From Ancylobacter amanitiformis (GTDB taxonomy: Bacteria > Pseudomonadota > Alphaproteobacteria > Rhizobiales > Xanthobacteraceae), in contig NZ_JAUSVR010000003.1 of assembly GCF_030814815.1 (NCBI RefSeq), positions 310,001 through 374,000 on the forward strand: a stretch of 64,000 nucleotides of DNA, given 5' to 3'. Under the pieces are notes generated by a model that did not search any database, was not told the DNA's origin, and saw nothing but the letters and a program-made list of their open reading frames with translations. The translations under genes were made by a program, and so were the position numbers. Shown piece after piece: positions 18,100-31,311 of this stretch. Each line of letters starts with the position of its first letter. The first letter of the stretch is position 1.

Positions 18100-19422
18100 T
18101 CACTCGCCCGCCTCTGCCGGCTCGGGAGCATCGGAGCCGGCTTCCCCTTCCGTCTCGGCGCGGCGATAGCGACGGCGGCGCGCGCGCGGGGCGCGGGCTT
18201 CGCCCTCGTCTCCCGCAGCCGCTTCCGCGGTTGGAACGGAGGCGGCTTCCGGGGCGGTGGAGGTGGCGGCGGCGCGGCTGCGGCTGCGCGGGGCCTTCGG
18301 TGCTGGGGTGGGCTCGGCGGGAGCGTCGGATGCCGGGGCGGACATCTCGGCGGCCGGAGCCTGCACCTTCGCGGCTTCCGCCCTGGGGGCCTCAGCCTTC
18401 GGCGATTCAGGCTTCGATGCCTCTGCCTTCGGTGCCTCGGCCTTGGGCGCCTCGGCCCGGGCGGTGTCGACACGCGGGGCCGGCGTCGCGGTGGGGCTCA
18501 CCGAGGCGGCGCTGCTCTGCGTGATGAAGGCGGGAAGGCCGATCTCACCCTCGACCTCGGGGCCCAGCCGGGGCTGCGGCTGCTGGGCGGGATCACGATA
18601 GCTGGTATCGGCCGCCTCGCGCGGCTCACGGGGTTCCCGCGGCTCGCGGAAGGGACGGTTATTGTCGCGCTGCCAGCGGTTCTCGCGCCCCTCGCGCGGC
18701 TCACGTCCTTCACGCGGCTCGCGGCCCTCGCGCGGTTCACGCCCTTCACGGGTGTCGCGTGCCTCGCGATAGTCGCCGCGCTCCTCGCGCGGTGCGCGGT
18801 CCTGCACCCGCTCGGGAGCGCCGCGATCCTGACTGCCGCGATCCTGGTTGCGGTCCTGATTACGATCCTGGTTGCGATCGCGGTTGTCGCGCCGGCCCTG
18901 GCCATCGCGATCGCGGTCACGATAGAAGTCGCGCGGCTGGCTGTCGCGGTTTCCACCGTCCCGGTTTCCGCCCTCGCGCTGTCCACCGTCTCGCGAGCCA
19001 TTTTCACGCGGACCATTGTCGCGCTGGCCGCTGTCCCGATAGCCGCCTTCGCGATTGGGCTGCGGCTCGCGGCCCTGGAAGCTCGGCTGCCCCTCGGTGC
19101 CGCCTTCCTCGAAATCCTCGTCCTCGTCATCCTCGTCGGAACGGATGAAGGGCTGCGCCTGGACGCCGAACTGGGCCTGCGCGGCGAGGATGATGCGGTA
19201 GTAATGCTCGGCGTGCTGCAGGTAGTTCTCCGCAGCGACCGGATCGCCGGAGGCCTGCGCATCCCGCGTGAGCTGCTGGTATTTCTCAACGATATGCTGA
19301 GCGGTGCCGCGCACCTTTACATCCGGCCCGTTCGATTCGTAGACGCGCGTAAGCGGATTCTGGCTGCGCCGGTTGCCGTTGTTGCGGCCACGCATACGCT
19401 TCTGCTGGTTATTATTTCGCAT
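18100..19422 (-). CDS. DUF4167 protein with long arginine/aspartate-rich disordered region
   Basis: The 440-residue protein starts MRNNNQQKRMRGRNNGNRRS and has the conserved DUF4167 domain over about residues 1-80 (PLTRVYESNGPDVKVRGTAQHIVEKYQQL, then a helical pair ending AEHYYRIILAAQAQ). After an acidic patch (DEDDEDEDFEEGG) the chain becomes low complexity. It has DRDRDGQGRRDNRDR-type and REGREP repeats to about residue 260, then AEAPKAEAPKAEASKPE repeats, and a basic end (RARRRRYRRAE). The domain is characteristic of alphaproteobacteria; function unknown. The basic, RG-like tail suggests nucleic-acid binding, which is inference. It follows prfA-prmC on the same strand after a 585-base gap. 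Confidence 0.85.
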   Translation of the reverse strand: MRNNNQQKRMRGRNNGNRRSQNPLTRVYESNGPDVKVRGTAQHIVEKYQQLTRDAQASGDPVAAENYLQHAEHYYRIILAAQAQFGVQAQPFIRSDEDDEDEDFEEGGTEGQPSFQGREPQPNREGGYRDSGQRDNGPRENGSRDGGQREGGNRDGGNRDSQPRDFYRDRDRDGQGRRDNRDRNQDRNQDRNQDRGSQDRGAPERVQDRAPREERGDYREARDTREGREPREGREPREGREPREGRENRWQRDNNRPFREPREPREPREAADTSYRDPAQQPQPRLGPEVEGEIGLPAFITQSSAASVSPTATPAPRVDTARAEAPKAEAPKAEASKPESPKAEAPRAEAAKVQAPAAEMSAPASDAPAEPTPAPKAPRSRSRAAATSTAPEAASVPTAEAAAGDEGEARAPRARRRRYRRAETEGEAGSDAPEPAEAGE

Positions 19423-20007
19423 CGAAATGGATCTCTGATGCCCATACGCCGCCGGTGGGGACATCCCGGACCGGCTACAGGCGTGTCAATCGCCTTGGTT
19501 GTCCGTCGCCCTTCCATTCCGGCCGGAGCCTTGGGAGGGAACGTCGGAAAGTCAGCCCTCGATCGGCAAACACCCGGCCCAGGCCGGACACAGGGCAAAA
19601 CAAAGCCCCGTCGCCAGCATGTGCCGCAGGTCGCCTCCCGACCGTTGGACCTCATTCCATGGGAGTGCATCCTCCGGATGCGCCGCGGCCGGCAAAGCCT
19701 GCCGCGAACGATTCCGGTCGAAATGACTCGACCGAAATCAGGCGTGCGCTTCCCTGCGCATCTGCCCTTCCCATGCTTCGTCGTGCAACCGAGGCCGCAC
19801 CAACAAAACCGTGAAGCATTCGTCCGCACGAGACACACACGGCACCTTCTTCAGATGCTCACCGCTAGCGCCAGCCACGATCACTCCGAAGAGAAATCAC
19901 AGGCCGTTTCACCATGTGCGGATAATGTCTCGGGTCGATTCCTATGAAGAACACTAGTCGGTTCGAACCCTTGTTCCAAGCGCTTTTTTGCACTGCCGCA
20001 GTGAAAT
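19423..20007. other. 585-base region without a recognised gene, between prmC and the DUF4167 gene
   Basis: This stretch separates the prmC stop from the DUF4167 start and should hold the DUF4167 promoter and leader. Open frames here (for example minus 19317-19838) have no recognisable protein character and overlap the DUF4167 gene. A small palindrome CACTGCCGCAGTG lies near 19989-20001 but has no U tract in the direction needed for prmC. I see nothing else certain. Confidence 0.5.
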
Positions 20008-20859
20008 TCAAGCCGGAACGGTCACCAAAGCGCGGGCAATCCCGGCCAGATCGCGCCGCGCCGCGCCGTCCGCCGGCAGTCCGGCCGCCGCCAGCAGAAG
20101 GGCGACATCGCGCTCCTGCCCGATGCCAAGTTCCAGCACGGCGCGCCCTCCCGGTGCCAGCAGGCGGGGGAGGGTGCTCGCGATGGCGCGATAGGCGTCG
20201 AGCCCATCCGGGCCGCCGTCGAGTGCGAGACGCGGATCGTGGTCGCGCACGTCGACATCGAGCCCGGCAATATCCGTGGCGGCGATATAAGGCGGATTGG
20301 AGACCACCAGATCAAAGGGCGCGGCGATCGCCTGCGCCCAGTCGCCCACCATCACCTGCGCGCGGGCGATGAGGCCGAGCCGCGCGAGATTGTCGCGGGC
20401 CGTCCGCGCCGCGCCCTCGGAACGGTCGACGGCGAGGCCGTGGGCGTTGGCATATTCCGACAGCAGCGCCGCCAGCAGGGCGCCGCTGCCGGTGCCGAGA
20501 TCGAGGATCCGCAAGGGTGCGGCGCGATCGGGGAACAGCGCGAGCGACGCTTCCACCAGCGTCTCGGTTTCGGGGCGCGGCACCAGCGTCTCGGGCGTGA
20601 GCGCGAAATCCAGGCTCCAGAACTCCCGCCGGCCGATGAGCCGGGCGAACGGTTCGCCGGCGGCGCGGCGCCGCGCGAGGGCGGTGAGGCGGACCGCGTC
20701 GGGCTCCGCCACCTTTTCCGTGCCGCGCACGATGAGATCGAGGTCGGAGAGACCAAGAGCGGCACGCAGCAGGGCACGCGCCTCGCGCTCGGGCGCTTCA
20801 AGGCCCGCCTCGGCGAGGCGCCGGGCGAGAGTGGCGAGAAGCTCGCTGCGGCTGATCAC
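20008..20859 (-). CDS. prmC: Peptide chain release factor N5-glutamine methyltransferase
   Basis: This enzyme methylates the glutamine of the GGQ motif in release factors RF1 and RF2, using S-adenosylmethionine. The 283-residue protein has a helical N-terminal domain with GRREFWSLDFALTPETLVPRPETE, the SAM-binding ILDLGTGSGALLAALL, and the catalytic VVSNPPYIAATDI. The start lies 10 bases after the prfA stop, so it shares a transcript with its own substrate gene, the usual arrangement. All diagnostic motifs are intact. Confidence 0.96.
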   Translation of the reverse strand: MISRSELLATLARRLAEAGLEAPEREARALLRAALGLSDLDLIVRGTEKVAEPDAVRLTALARRRAAGEPFARLIGRREFWSLDFALTPETLVPRPETETLVEASLALFPDRAAPLRILDLGTGSGALLAALLSEYANAHGLAVDRSEGAARTARDNLARLGLIARAQVMVGDWAQAIAAPFDLVVSNPPYIAATDIAGLDVDVRDHDPRLALDGGPDGLDAYRAIASTLPRLLAPGGRAVLELGIGQERDVALLLAAAGLPADGAARRDLAGIARALVTVPA

Positions 20860-20869
20860 CGCACCAGCC

Positions 20870-21967
20870 TCACCGCTCGCCCCAGCCGCTGCTCTCGGCC
20901 TCCGCCAGCAGCGCGGCCTGATATTCCGTGGTCAGCGCGTCCACCAGTTCGCCCAGGGCATCGCCGGCGAGGATTTCCGGCAGCTTGTGCAGCGTCAGCC
21001 CGATCCGGTGGTCGGTGACGCGTCCTTGCGGGAAATTATAGGTGCGGATGCGTTCCGAGCGGTCACCCGAGCCCACCTGCAGCTTGCGCTCGCTGGCGCG
21101 GGCGCTGTCGCGCTTCTCGCGCTCGGCGTCGTAGAGGCGCGCGCGCAGCATGCCCATGGCGCGCGCCTTGTTTTTGTGCTGCGAGCGCTCATCCTGCACC
21201 GCCACCACGGTTCCGGTCGGCAGATGGGTGATGCGCACCGCGCTCTCGGTCTTGTTCACGTGCTGGCCGCCGGCGCCGGAGGCGCGGAACACGTCGATGC
21301 GCAGATCCGCCTCGTTGATGGCGATGTCGACATCCTCCACCTCCGGCAGCACCGCGACCGTGGCGGCGGAGGTGTGGATGCGGCCCGAGCCTTCCGTTTC
21401 GGGCACGCGCTGCACCCGGTGCACGCCGGATTCGAATTTCAGCTTGGCATAGGCGCCGTTGCCATGCAGCGCGGCGACGATTTCCTTGTAGCCGCCGGCG
21501 GCGCCCTCCGTGGTGGACAGCACCTCCACCGACCAGCCGTTCAGCGCCGCGAAACGCTCATACATGCGGAACAGGTCGCCCGCGAACAATGCCGCCTCGT
21601 CGCCGCCGGTGCCGGCGCGTACCTCGACGATGACGCCGCGCTCATCCATCGCATCCTTGGGCAGCAAGGCGAGGCGCACGGCGAGGGCGAGCCTCTCCAG
21701 CCGCGCGTCGAGCTCGGCCGCCTCCTCCTGCGCCAGGGCGGCCATCTCCCGGTCGCCCGCGGGGTCGTCCGCCAGTGCGCGGGCGTCCTTCAGCTCGCGC
21801 TCGGTGGCGCGCAGCGCCTTCACGCTGTCGATCAGCGGGCCGAGGTCGGAGAATTCCCGCGACAGGCGAACATAGGTCTCCGCATCCGGACTGGCGGAGA
21901 GGGCGTGCTCGATCTCGGCGTGGCGCGCGAGGAGCTGGTCGAGCCGGGCGTCGGGAAGGGCCGTCAC
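20870..21967 (-). CDS. prfA: Peptide chain release factor 1
   Basis: RF1 recognises UAA and UAG stop codons and triggers peptide release. The protein is 365 residues, the usual RF1 length, when started at the GTG at 21967. That GTG follows GTGAGGACCCACCC, while the ATG-started frame adds 52 implausible residues overlapping ptsP. The catalytic GGQ is in [17 protein letters not shown], preceded by [15 protein letters not shown]. The gene begins 10 bases after the ptsP stop and is followed 10 bases later by prmC, giving a tight ptsP-prfA-prmC unit. Confidence 0.96.
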   Translation of the reverse strand: MTALPDARLDQLLARHAEIEHALSASPDAETYVRLSREFSDLGPLIDSVKALRATERELKDARALADDPAGDREMAALAQEEAAELDARLERLALAVRLALLPKDAMDERGVIVEVRAGTGGDEAALFAGDLFRMYERFAALNGWSVEVLSTTEGAAGGYKEIVAALHGNGAYAKLKFESGVHRVQRVPETEGSGRIHTSAATVAVLPEVEDVDIAINEADLRIDVFRASGAGGQHVNKTESAVRITHLPTGTVVAVQDERSQHKNKARAMGMLRARLYDAEREKRDSARASERKLQVGSGDRSERIRTYNFPQGRVTDHRIGLTLHKLPEILAGDALGELVDALTTEYQAALLAEAESSGWGER

Positions 21968-21977
21968 GGGTGGGTCC

Positions 21978-24245
21978 TCACAGCGGCAGGCCGGCCATCT
22001 CGGCGAAGGCCTTGAGCTGCGGCCGCAGGGTCGATAGCTCGGTGCCCGATTCCAGCAGCGGCGTGATCGCCGCGGCCAGCGCGCCGAGGTCGAGTTCCAG
22101 CAGCATGGCCTTGACCGGGCCATAGGAGGCCGGCGAGAGCGAAAGCTTGCGATAGCCGATCGCCACCAGCGCCAGGGCTTCCAGCGGCTTGGACGCCAGT
22201 TCGCCGCACAGCGTCACCGGCTTGCCATGGGCCATGGCCTTGTCGGCGATCAGCTTCAGCGCGCGCAGCGAGGCGGGGCCGAGCGGGTCGAACCGGTCGG
22301 CGACGCGCGGATTGCCCCGGTCGGCGGCATAGAGGAACTGCACGAGGTCGTTGGAGCCGACCGAGGCGAAATCGATGCGCTCGAACAGCTGGTCGAGCTG
22401 GAACAGCAATGCCGGCACTTCCAGCATCACACCGATCAGCGCGCGCTCGGGCAGCGCGTGGCCATGGCGGCGCAGATGGGTCAATTCGCGCTCGACGATG
22501 TGGCGGGCGCGGTCGAATTCCTCCACCGCCGACACCATCGGGAAGATGAGCCGCAGCTCGCGCCCGGCCGCCGCCTTCAGCAGCGCGCGGATCTGGCTGC
22601 GCAGCAGGCCCGGCCGATCGAGCCCGAGACGGATCGCCCGCCAGCCGAGAGCCGGGTTCTCCTCCTCGATCGCCCGCATGTAGGGCAGCACCTTGTCGCC
22701 GCCGATATCGAGGGTGCGGAACACCACGGGGCGGTCGCCGGCCGCGTCCAGCACCGAACGATAGAGCTTGAGCTGCTCGTTGGTGCGCGGGAAGGCGGAG
22801 GCGATCATGAATTGCAGTTCGGTGCGGAACAGGCCGATGCCGGTCGCGCCGGTCTCGTCGATATGCGGCAGGTCGACCAGCAGGCCGGCATTGAGATGCA
22901 GTTCGATCTCCACCCCGTCGCGGGTGCGGGTCGGCAGGTCGCGCAGCGCGGCATATTGTTCGAGCCGCTTGGCGCGGAAGCGCACCTTCTCGACATAGGC
23001 CGTCTCGACATCGGCGGGCGGGCGCACCTGCACCTCGCCGGAGACGCCGTCGACGATGATCGCGTCGCCGGAATCGACCAGCCCGACAATGTTCTCGACA
23101 TGGCCGACCGCGGCGATGCCGAGCGCGCGGGCGACGATGGTGAGGTGGCTCGTCGCCGCGCCTTCCTCCAGAACCAGGCCGCGAATGCGGGTGCGGTCAT
23201 AGTCCAGCAGCGCCGCCGGGCTCATGTTGCGGGCGACGATGATGGCGTTTTCCGGCAGCCGCAGCGTGTCCGGCCCGCCGGCCCGTCCGGTCAGCTGACG
23301 CAGCAGGCGGTTCGCCAGATCGTCGAGATCGTGCATGCGCTCGCGCAAATAGGGGTCGGTCATGCGCAGCATGCGGGCGCGGGTGTCCGACTGCACGCGC
23401 TCCACCGCGCCCTCGGCGGTGAGGCCGGTCAGCACCGCCTCGCGCATCCGGCCGATCCAGCCGCGATCATGCGCGAACATGCGGTAGGTTTCGAGAATGT
23501 CGCGATGCTCGCCGACGCGGGCGACGCCCTCGTCCTCCAGCATGATGTCGATGGAGGCGCGCAGCGTGTCGACCGCGTGGTCGAGCCGGGCAAGCTCGGC
23601 CGGCAGGTCGTCGGCGATGACCTTGGTCACCTCGATGCGCGGCTCGTGCAGCACGACATGGCCGAGGCCGATGCCCTCGGACAGGGCGAGCCCGGACAGG
23701 TGCAGCGGCCGGCGCGCGGCCGGCTCGGCGCCGGGCAGCGCCATGGCGGTGAGTTCGCCCGAGGCGATGATCTCCGCCAGCACCATGGCGGTGGTCTGCA
23801 GCGCCTCGATTTCCTCCTCGGTATAGGAGCGGTGGGCGCGGTTCTGCACCACCAGCACGCCGAGCGTGTTGCCCGCGCGCAGGATCGGCACGCCGAGGAA
23901 GGAATGGTAGATCTCCTCGCCCGTCTCCGGCCGGTAGGAGAAGGCGGGGTGGGCCTGCGCGTTGGAGAGGCTGATCGGCTCCGCCTCGCGGGCGACCGTG
24001 CCGACGAGACCCTCGTCGATGCGCATCACCGTGAGATGCACGGCGGTGCGGTTCAGGCCCTCGGTGGCGTAGAGTTCGAGCGTGCCGTCGACGCGCAGCA
24101 CATAGACCGAGCAGACCTCGGCCACCATGTTGGCCGCGATCAGCACCACGATCTTGTCGAGGCGGTCCTGCGCGCTGACGGGCTCCGCCATGACCTCGCG
24201 GAGACGCCGCAACAAAACGCGCGGGCCGCCGAGTGCGCCACGCAT
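21978..24245 (-). CDS. ptsP: Phosphoenolpyruvate-protein phosphotransferase PtsP (EI-Ntr)
   Basis: PtsP is the first kinase of the nitrogen phosphotransferase relay; it transfers phosphate from PEP to NPr. The 755-residue protein has a GAF sensor domain (about residues 20-165, which in this family binds glutamine) and an EI N-domain. The phospho-histidine is in [15 protein letters not shown], and the PEP-binding barrel includes [40 protein letters not shown] and [16 protein letters not shown]. Start [15 protein letters not shown] gives the family length; upstream in-frame codons add a poorly conserved extension. It heads the ptsP-prfA-prmC transcript. Confidence 0.95.
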   Translation of the reverse strand: MRGALGGPRVLLRRLREVMAEPVSAQDRLDKIVVLIAANMVAEVCSVYVLRVDGTLELYATEGLNRTAVHLTVMRIDEGLVGTVAREAEPISLSNAQAHPAFSYRPETGEEIYHSFLGVPILRAGNTLGVLVVQNRAHRSYTEEEIEALQTTAMVLAEIIASGELTAMALPGAEPAARRPLHLSGLALSEGIGLGHVVLHEPRIEVTKVIADDLPAELARLDHAVDTLRASIDIMLEDEGVARVGEHRDILETYRMFAHDRGWIGRMREAVLTGLTAEGAVERVQSDTRARMLRMTDPYLRERMHDLDDLANRLLRQLTGRAGGPDTLRLPENAIIVARNMSPAALLDYDRTRIRGLVLEEGAATSHLTIVARALGIAAVGHVENIVGLVDSGDAIIVDGVSGEVQVRPPADVETAYVEKVRFRAKRLEQYAALRDLPTRTRDGVEIELHLNAGLLVDLPHIDETGATGIGLFRTELQFMIASAFPRTNEQLKLYRSVLDAAGDRPVVFRTLDIGGDKVLPYMRAIEEENPALGWRAIRLGLDRPGLLRSQIRALLKAAAGRELRLIFPMVSAVEEFDRARHIVERELTHLRRHGHALPERALIGVMLEVPALLFQLDQLFERIDFASVGSNDLVQFLYAADRGNPRVADRFDPLGPASLRALKLIADKAMAHGKPVTLCGELASKPLEALALVAIGYRKLSLSPASYGPVKAMLLELDLGALAAAITPLLESGTELSTLRPQLKAFAEMAGLPL

Positions 24246-24432
24246 GGGCAGTCCTCGGTTTCCGGGCGCTGCAACCCGGACGATCCGTCTGGGGACGCGA
24301 CTCATGCCGCGCCCTGCTGGAGATCTTGTCGCGCGGATGGGGCCATCCGCGCGGATAAAACGCCCCCGACTCAAAAACGTGAGCAAATCCTTGTCGACCG
24401 GATGATTCCATCCCGTCGACACATGCTCTGGC

Positions 24433-25683
24433 TCAGGCGTCGAGCCCGTATACAGAATGCAGCGTCCGAACGGCAAGCTCGGTATAAGCCGCATCGATCA
24501 GCACCGAGATCTTGATCTCGGAGGTGGAGATCGCGCGGATGTTGATGCCGCGTTCCGACAGCGCCTTGAAGGCGCGCGCGGCGACGCCGGCGTGGCTGCG
24601 CATGCCGATGCCGATGATGGAGATTTTCACCACATCGGTGGCGCCGACGATGGTCTCGAAGCCGATTTCGCCATGCGCGGCGGCGAGCGCGGCCTTGGCG
24701 CGCTCGAAATCCGCCGTCGGGACGGTGAAGGTGATGTCGGTGAAGCCCTCGGCCGAAATGTTCTGCACGATCATGTCGACATTGATGTTCGCTTCCGCGA
24801 GCGGCACGAACACGCTGGCGGCGATGCCGGGCTTGTCCGGCACGCGGCGGATGCTGACCTGGGCTTCATCCCGCGCGAAGGCGATGCCGGTTACGACTTC
24901 ACTCTCCACGATTTCCTCCTCGTCGCAAATCAGGGTTCCGGGCGGGTCGCCGGCGGTCTTCAACTCCGGCGCGTCCGGGTCTGTGAAGCTGGAGCGCACG
25001 AAGGTGCGCACCTTGTGCACCATGGCGAGCTCGACCGAGCGCACCTGCAGCACCTTGGCCCCGAGCGAGGCCATTTCCAGCATTTCCTCGAAGGCGATCT
25101 TGTCGAGCCGCTTCGCCTTGGGGACGATTCGCGGGTCGGTTGTGTAGACGCCGTCGACGTCGGTGTAGATGTCGCAGCGGTCGGCCTTGATGCCGGCGGC
25201 GACCGCTACCGCGCTGGTATCCGAGCCGCCGCGCCCCAGCGTGGTGAGGCGGCCGGTGGCGAGGTTGATGCCCTGGAAGCCGGCAATGACGGCGACTTCG
25301 CCCTCCTTGAAGCGCTTCACGATCTCGTCGCCGCTCACCGAGAGGATGCGGGCCGAGCCATGCGCGTCGTCGGTGGAGATGGGCAGCTGCCAGCCCTGCC
25401 ACGAGCGGGCGGGAATGCCCATTTCCTGCAGAGCGATGGCCAGCAGGCCCGATGTCACCTGCTCGCCCGAGGCGACGATGGCGTCATATTCGCGGGCGTC
25501 GTGCAGCACCGCGGTCTCGCGCACCCAGCCGACCAGTTCGTTGGTCTTGCCGGCCATGGCGGAAACCACGACGGCGACCTCGTGGCCGGCTTCGATCTCC
25601 CGTTTCACATGGCGCGCGACATTGCGAATGCGGTCAATGTTGGCGACCGACGTGCCGCCGAACTTCATCACAAGACGTGCCAT
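24433..25683 (-). CDS. lysC: Aspartate kinase
   Basis: This enzyme phosphorylates aspartate as the entry step to lysine, threonine, methionine and diaminopimelate. The protein is 416 residues. The start [21 protein letters not shown] carries the KFGGTS motif, followed by [18 protein letters not shown] and the [16 protein letters not shown] catalytic region. Two C-terminal ACT domains (about residues 265-416) provide lysine/threonine feedback control. An upstream extension of 66 residues is rejected. The gene is divergent from ubiG over about 180 bases and followed 187 bases later by ptsP. Confidence 0.96.
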   Translation of the reverse strand: MARLVMKFGGTSVANIDRIRNVARHVKREIEAGHEVAVVVSAMAGKTNELVGWVRETAVLHDAREYDAIVASGEQVTSGLLAIALQEMGIPARSWQGWQLPISTDDAHGSARILSVSGDEIVKRFKEGEVAVIAGFQGINLATGRLTTLGRGGSDTSAVAVAAGIKADRCDIYTDVDGVYTTDPRIVPKAKRLDKIAFEEMLEMASLGAKVLQVRSVELAMVHKVRTFVRSSFTDPDAPELKTAGDPPGTLICDEEEIVESEVVTGIAFARDEAQVSIRRVPDKPGIAASVFVPLAEANINVDMIVQNISAEGFTDITFTVPTADFERAKAALAAAHGEIGFETIVGATDVVKISIIGIGMRSHAGVAARAFKALSERGINIRAISTSEIKISVLIDAAYTELAVRTLHSVYGLDA

Positions 25684-25865
25684 TCTGGGAAACCGTATTC
25701 GTGTTCTTTTGTCGGGGTCGAGCCGGAGAGAGAGAGGGCCCCCGGTCGAAAAGGCGCGTATACATATCCACCTCGCGTCCCGCCCGCAACGGCCAGGGGG
25801 CGAGGTTGGAATGGTTCGGGCCACGGCCCGCACCGCCTGAAGCGTTCTGTGCCGAGAGAGTGTCG

Positions 25866-26609
25866 ATGTCCGAGACCGCAACCACTGTCGATCCCCGCGA
25901 AGTGGAGCGTTTTGCCGCGCTTGCCGCCGAATGGTGGAACCCGCGCGGCAAGATGGGGGTGCTGCACAAGTTCAATCCCGTGCGGCTCGGCTATCTGCGC
26001 GAGAAGATCGTCCAGCATTTCGGTCGCGATTCGCGGCAGATGCGCCCGCTGGAAGGGCTGCGCCTGCTCGATATCGGCTGCGGCGGCGGGCTGCTGAGCG
26101 AGCCGCTGGCGCGGATGGGCGCGGAAGTCGTGGGTATCGATCCGGCCGAGCGAAATATCGGCGTCGCCTCCCTGCACGCACAGGAAAGCGGGATTCCCGT
26201 GGATTACCGCGCCGTCACCGCCGAGGACCTCGCCGATGCGGGCGAGCGCTTCGACGTGGTGCTGGCCATGGAAGTGGTGGAACACGTGGCCGATGTCGCC
26301 CTGTTCCTCGCCCGCGCGAGCGAGATGGTGAAGCCGGGCGGCCTGCTGTTCGCCGCGACGCTGAACCGCACCACGCGGTCATTCGCGCTGGCCATTGTCG
26401 GTGCCGAATATGTGCTGGGCTGGCTGCCCAGGGGCACGCATGACTGGAACCGCTTCGTCACCCCGGACGAACTGGCGCGGGCGCTGGAGGCCGGCGGCCT
26501 GAGCGTGATCGATCGCGAGGGCGTGGTGTTCAATCCGCTGGCGGACCAGTGGCGTCGTTCCTCCGACACCGCGGTCAACTACCTGATGCTGGCTGAGCGG
26601 CCGGCCTGA
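25866..26609 (+). CDS. ubiG: Ubiquinone biosynthesis O-methyltransferase
   Basis: SAM-dependent enzyme performing both O-methylations in ubiquinone synthesis, working at the membrane. The 247-residue length and opening [36 protein letters not shown] are diagnostic. The SAM motif is [28 protein letters not shown], and later EVVEHVADV and a membrane-contact segment [31 protein letters not shown]. The ATG at 25866 begins the conserved protein, while the long upstream frame is the shadow of lysC. Divergent lysC-ubiG order is common in this group. Confidence 0.96.
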   Translation: MSETATTVDPREVERFAALAAEWWNPRGKMGVLHKFNPVRLGYLREKIVQHFGRDSRQMRPLEGLRLLDIGCGGGLLSEPLARMGAEVVGIDPAERNIGVASLHAQESGIPVDYRAVTAEDLADAGERFDVVLAMEVVEHVADVALFLARASEMVKPGGLLFAATLNRTTRSFALAIVGAEYVLGWLPRGTHDWNRFVTPDELARALEAGGLSVIDREGVVFNPLADQWRRSSDTAVNYLMLAERPA

Positions 26610-26676
26610 TTCGGGGGCTCCGGCGAGAGGCGCCCGCCCGCCCCCGGCGCCGACCCGGCGAGACTCTCATACCGGA

Positions 26677-27927
26677 ATGCACTGCATGGCCGCCGTTTCC
26701 TCGCTTGCCGCTCTCGCCTCGCTCAACCTGTTTCTCTCCGATGTCCGCGACGGGCTCGGGCCTTTCCTCGGGGTGTTCCTGCAACAGAAGCAGTGGACAC
26801 CCGGCGAGATCGGGCTGGTGATGACCCTCGGGGGCCTCGCCGGCATGGTGGCGACCATCCCGATGGGGGCTCTGGTCGATTCGAGCCGGGCCAAGCGGAC
26901 CATCATCGTGGTCGGCTCGGCGGTGGTGATCGCGGCGTCCATCGCCATCCTGATGGCGCCGAGTTTCGGCGTGGTGGCGGTGGCGCAGGGCGTCAACGGC
27001 ATCGCCGCCGCCGCGCTCGGCCCGGCGGTGGCCGGCATCACGCTCGGCCTTGTCGGGGCGGGGGGATTCGATCGGCAACTCGGCCGCAACGAGGCGTTCA
27101 ACCACGCGGGCAACATTCTCGCGGCGGTGCTGGCCGGCCTGTTCGGCTGGTGGCTCGGCCTGCCGGCGGTGTTCGCGCTGATGGCGGCGATGGCGGTCGG
27201 CTCGATCCTCTCGGTGCTGGCGATCCGTCCGGGGGAGATCGACCACGAGGCCGCGCGGGGCATGGCCTCGCCGGCGGCGGCGGGGGACAAGGCGGAGGGC
27301 TGGCGCACGCTGCTGTCCGACAAGCGGCTGCTGACGGTGGCTCTCACCATGGGCCTGTTCCATCTCGGCAATGGCGCCATGCTGCCGCTGTTCGGGCAGG
27401 GCATGGTGGCGCGCGGGGCGGGCGACCCTTCCGCTCTCACCGCGCTCACCGTGGTGGTGGCGCAGGCGACCATGATCCCGATGGCGCTGATCGCCTCCCA
27501 TCTCGCCCGCTCGCGCGGCTATCGGCTGGTGCTGCTGATGGCGCTGGCGGCGCTGCCGCTGCGCGGCATGATCGCCGCGGCGGCGGCGCAGTGGGACATC
27601 GCCTTCGCGCTGTTTCCCGTGCAGATGCTGGACGGCGTCGGGGCGGGCCTGCTGGGCGTCGCCACGCCGGGCATCGTCGCCCGCATCCTGCAGGGGACGG
27701 GGCGGTTCAATGTCGGGCTCGGCGTGGTGATGACGGCGCAGGGGGTGGGCGCCGCGCTTTCGACGACACTGGCCGGTTTCGTGGCGCAATATGCCGGCTA
27801 TCCCGCGGCCTTCCTCACGCTCGGCGGGGTGGCGCTGGTGGCGGCGGCCGCCTATCTCGCGGGCGGGGCGCCGGGGGGCGAGGCCGCGGCCCGCCCAGCC
27901 GTGCGGCCTGCCGCCGTGCCCGGCTGA
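26677..27927 (+). CDS. Major facilitator superfamily transporter
   Basis: A 416-residue inner-membrane protein with about twelve hydrophobic segments. The loop between helices 2 and 3 reads GALVDSSRAKR, the MFS signature position (D-x-x-x-R-K-R type). The first helix region contains NLFLSDVRDGLGPFLGVFLQQKQWTPGEIG, seen in a group of uncharacterised MFS proteins often placed near stress or drug genes. The central loop (residues 190-215) is short and polar, and the C-terminal tail is alanine/proline-rich. Substrate unknown. It lies 67 bases after ubiG in the same direction. Confidence 0.85.
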   Translation: MHCMAAVSSLAALASLNLFLSDVRDGLGPFLGVFLQQKQWTPGEIGLVMTLGGLAGMVATIPMGALVDSSRAKRTIIVVGSAVVIAASIAILMAPSFGVVAVAQGVNGIAAAALGPAVAGITLGLVGAGGFDRQLGRNEAFNHAGNILAAVLAGLFGWWLGLPAVFALMAAMAVGSILSVLAIRPGEIDHEAARGMASPAAAGDKAEGWRTLLSDKRLLTVALTMGLFHLGNGAMLPLFGQGMVARGAGDPSALTALTVVVAQATMIPMALIASHLARSRGYRLVLLMALAALPLRGMIAAAAAQWDIAFALFPVQMLDGVGAGLLGVATPGIVARILQGTGRFNVGLGVVMTAQGVGAALSTTLAGFVAQYAGYPAAFLTLGGVALVAAAAYLAGGAPGGEAAARPAVRPAAVPG

Positions 27928-28101
27928 AAATTCGCGGCTTGACCCGGCTCAAGGCTCTTCCGTTGCCGTTTCGCCACACTACATGAGCTTCAGCGGATCG
28001 CCGGATCGGGGTCCGCTGCGGTGGCCGGGATACGGGCGCCGTCATCCCGTTGATGCGTTCGTGCCTCGTGAGGGCGGACGTGGGGCAAGGAGGCGAGAGC
28101 C

Positions 28102-30720
<2,619 letters not shown>

Positions 30721-30753
30721 CCGCTCGGCACGGGCGCGACGCCGTTGGACATG

Positions 30754-30793
30754 GAAGGCCCCCCCCCCCCCCCCGGGGAGGGCCTTCTTTTTT
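30754..30793 (+). terminator. clpB terminator containing a 16-C homopolymer
   Basis: GAAGGCCC (30754-30761) pairs with GGGCCTTC (30780-30787), followed by TTTTTT (30788-30793). Between the arms is a run of 16 cytosines (30759-30774), then GGGG, so the stem can extend further. The position after clpB fits termination. Confidence 0.85.
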
Positions 30794-30816
30794 GCGGAAT
30801 GAGGGGAGGACGAGCC

Positions 30817-31236
30817 GTGCCGATGCCGATGGAGCTTCAGCATGCCAGCGAGGATTTCGAGCGATTTCTCGCGGCGGCGCGCGATGAGGCGGGCCTGACG
30901 ACCCGCAACCAGACCTACACGATGGTCGAGGGCGTGCTGCGGGTTTTCCGGCGCCGGCTCGAACTTGCCGAGGCGATCCGTTTCGCCGGCATCCTGCCCC
31001 CAGTGCTGCGGGCGATCTTCGTGGCGGACTGGGACCCGCTGGCGCCGGTCCTGCCCTTTTCCGATCGGGTGGCGATGACGCGCGAGGTCCAGGCCCTGCG
31101 CCAGCACCACAATTTCGCGCCCGAGACGTGCCTGGCCGACGTCGCGCGGGCGTTGCGCCGGCATATTGACGGCGATGCCTTCGACCGGCTGCTGGCGACG
31201 CTGCCCGACGGTGCCGCGGATTTCTGGAGGTCGTAG
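30817..31236 (+). CDS. DUF2267-family protein
   Basis: A small helical protein of 139 residues. The pattern ASEDFERFLAAARDEAGLTTRNQTYTMVEGVLRVFRRRLELAEAI, then ILPPVLRAIFV and a second helical half ending HIDGDAFDRLLATLPDGAADFW, is typical of DUF2267. It is cytoplasmic with no signal peptide; biochemical function unknown. GAGGGGAGGA lies 6 bases before the GTG at 30817, which favours that start over ATG at 30823 or 30829. The frame upstream of it passes through the poly-C terminator and encodes proline repeats, so it is not coding. It may be transcribed separately from clpB. Confidence 0.8.
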   Translation: MPMPMELQHASEDFERFLAAARDEAGLTTRNQTYTMVEGVLRVFRRRLELAEAIRFAGILPPVLRAIFVADWDPLAPVLPFSDRVAMTREVQALRQHHNFAPETCLADVARALRRHIDGDAFDRLLATLPDGAADFWRS

Positions 31237-31311
31237 GGGGGCGCGCCGGTGCCTTCGGATCGCCCCGGCCGATCGCGGTGGTCGCCGCGCCGGCCGGGAG
31301 GACGTTCCGCC

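Noticed and set aside
19989..20001. Palindrome CACTGCCGCAGTG as a prmC terminator
   Set aside because: The stem is short and the run of U would lie on the wrong side for minus-strand transcription.
27938..27967. Possible RpoH promoter upstream of clpB (CTTGAC at 27938)
   Set aside because: No CYTATNT-like -10 element lies 17-18 bases downstream, unlike the clear match at hsp20.
30745..30816. N-terminal extension of the DUF2267 protein with five prolines
   Set aside because: It is translated from the poly-C terminator of clpB; a good ribosome site directly precedes the GTG at 30817.
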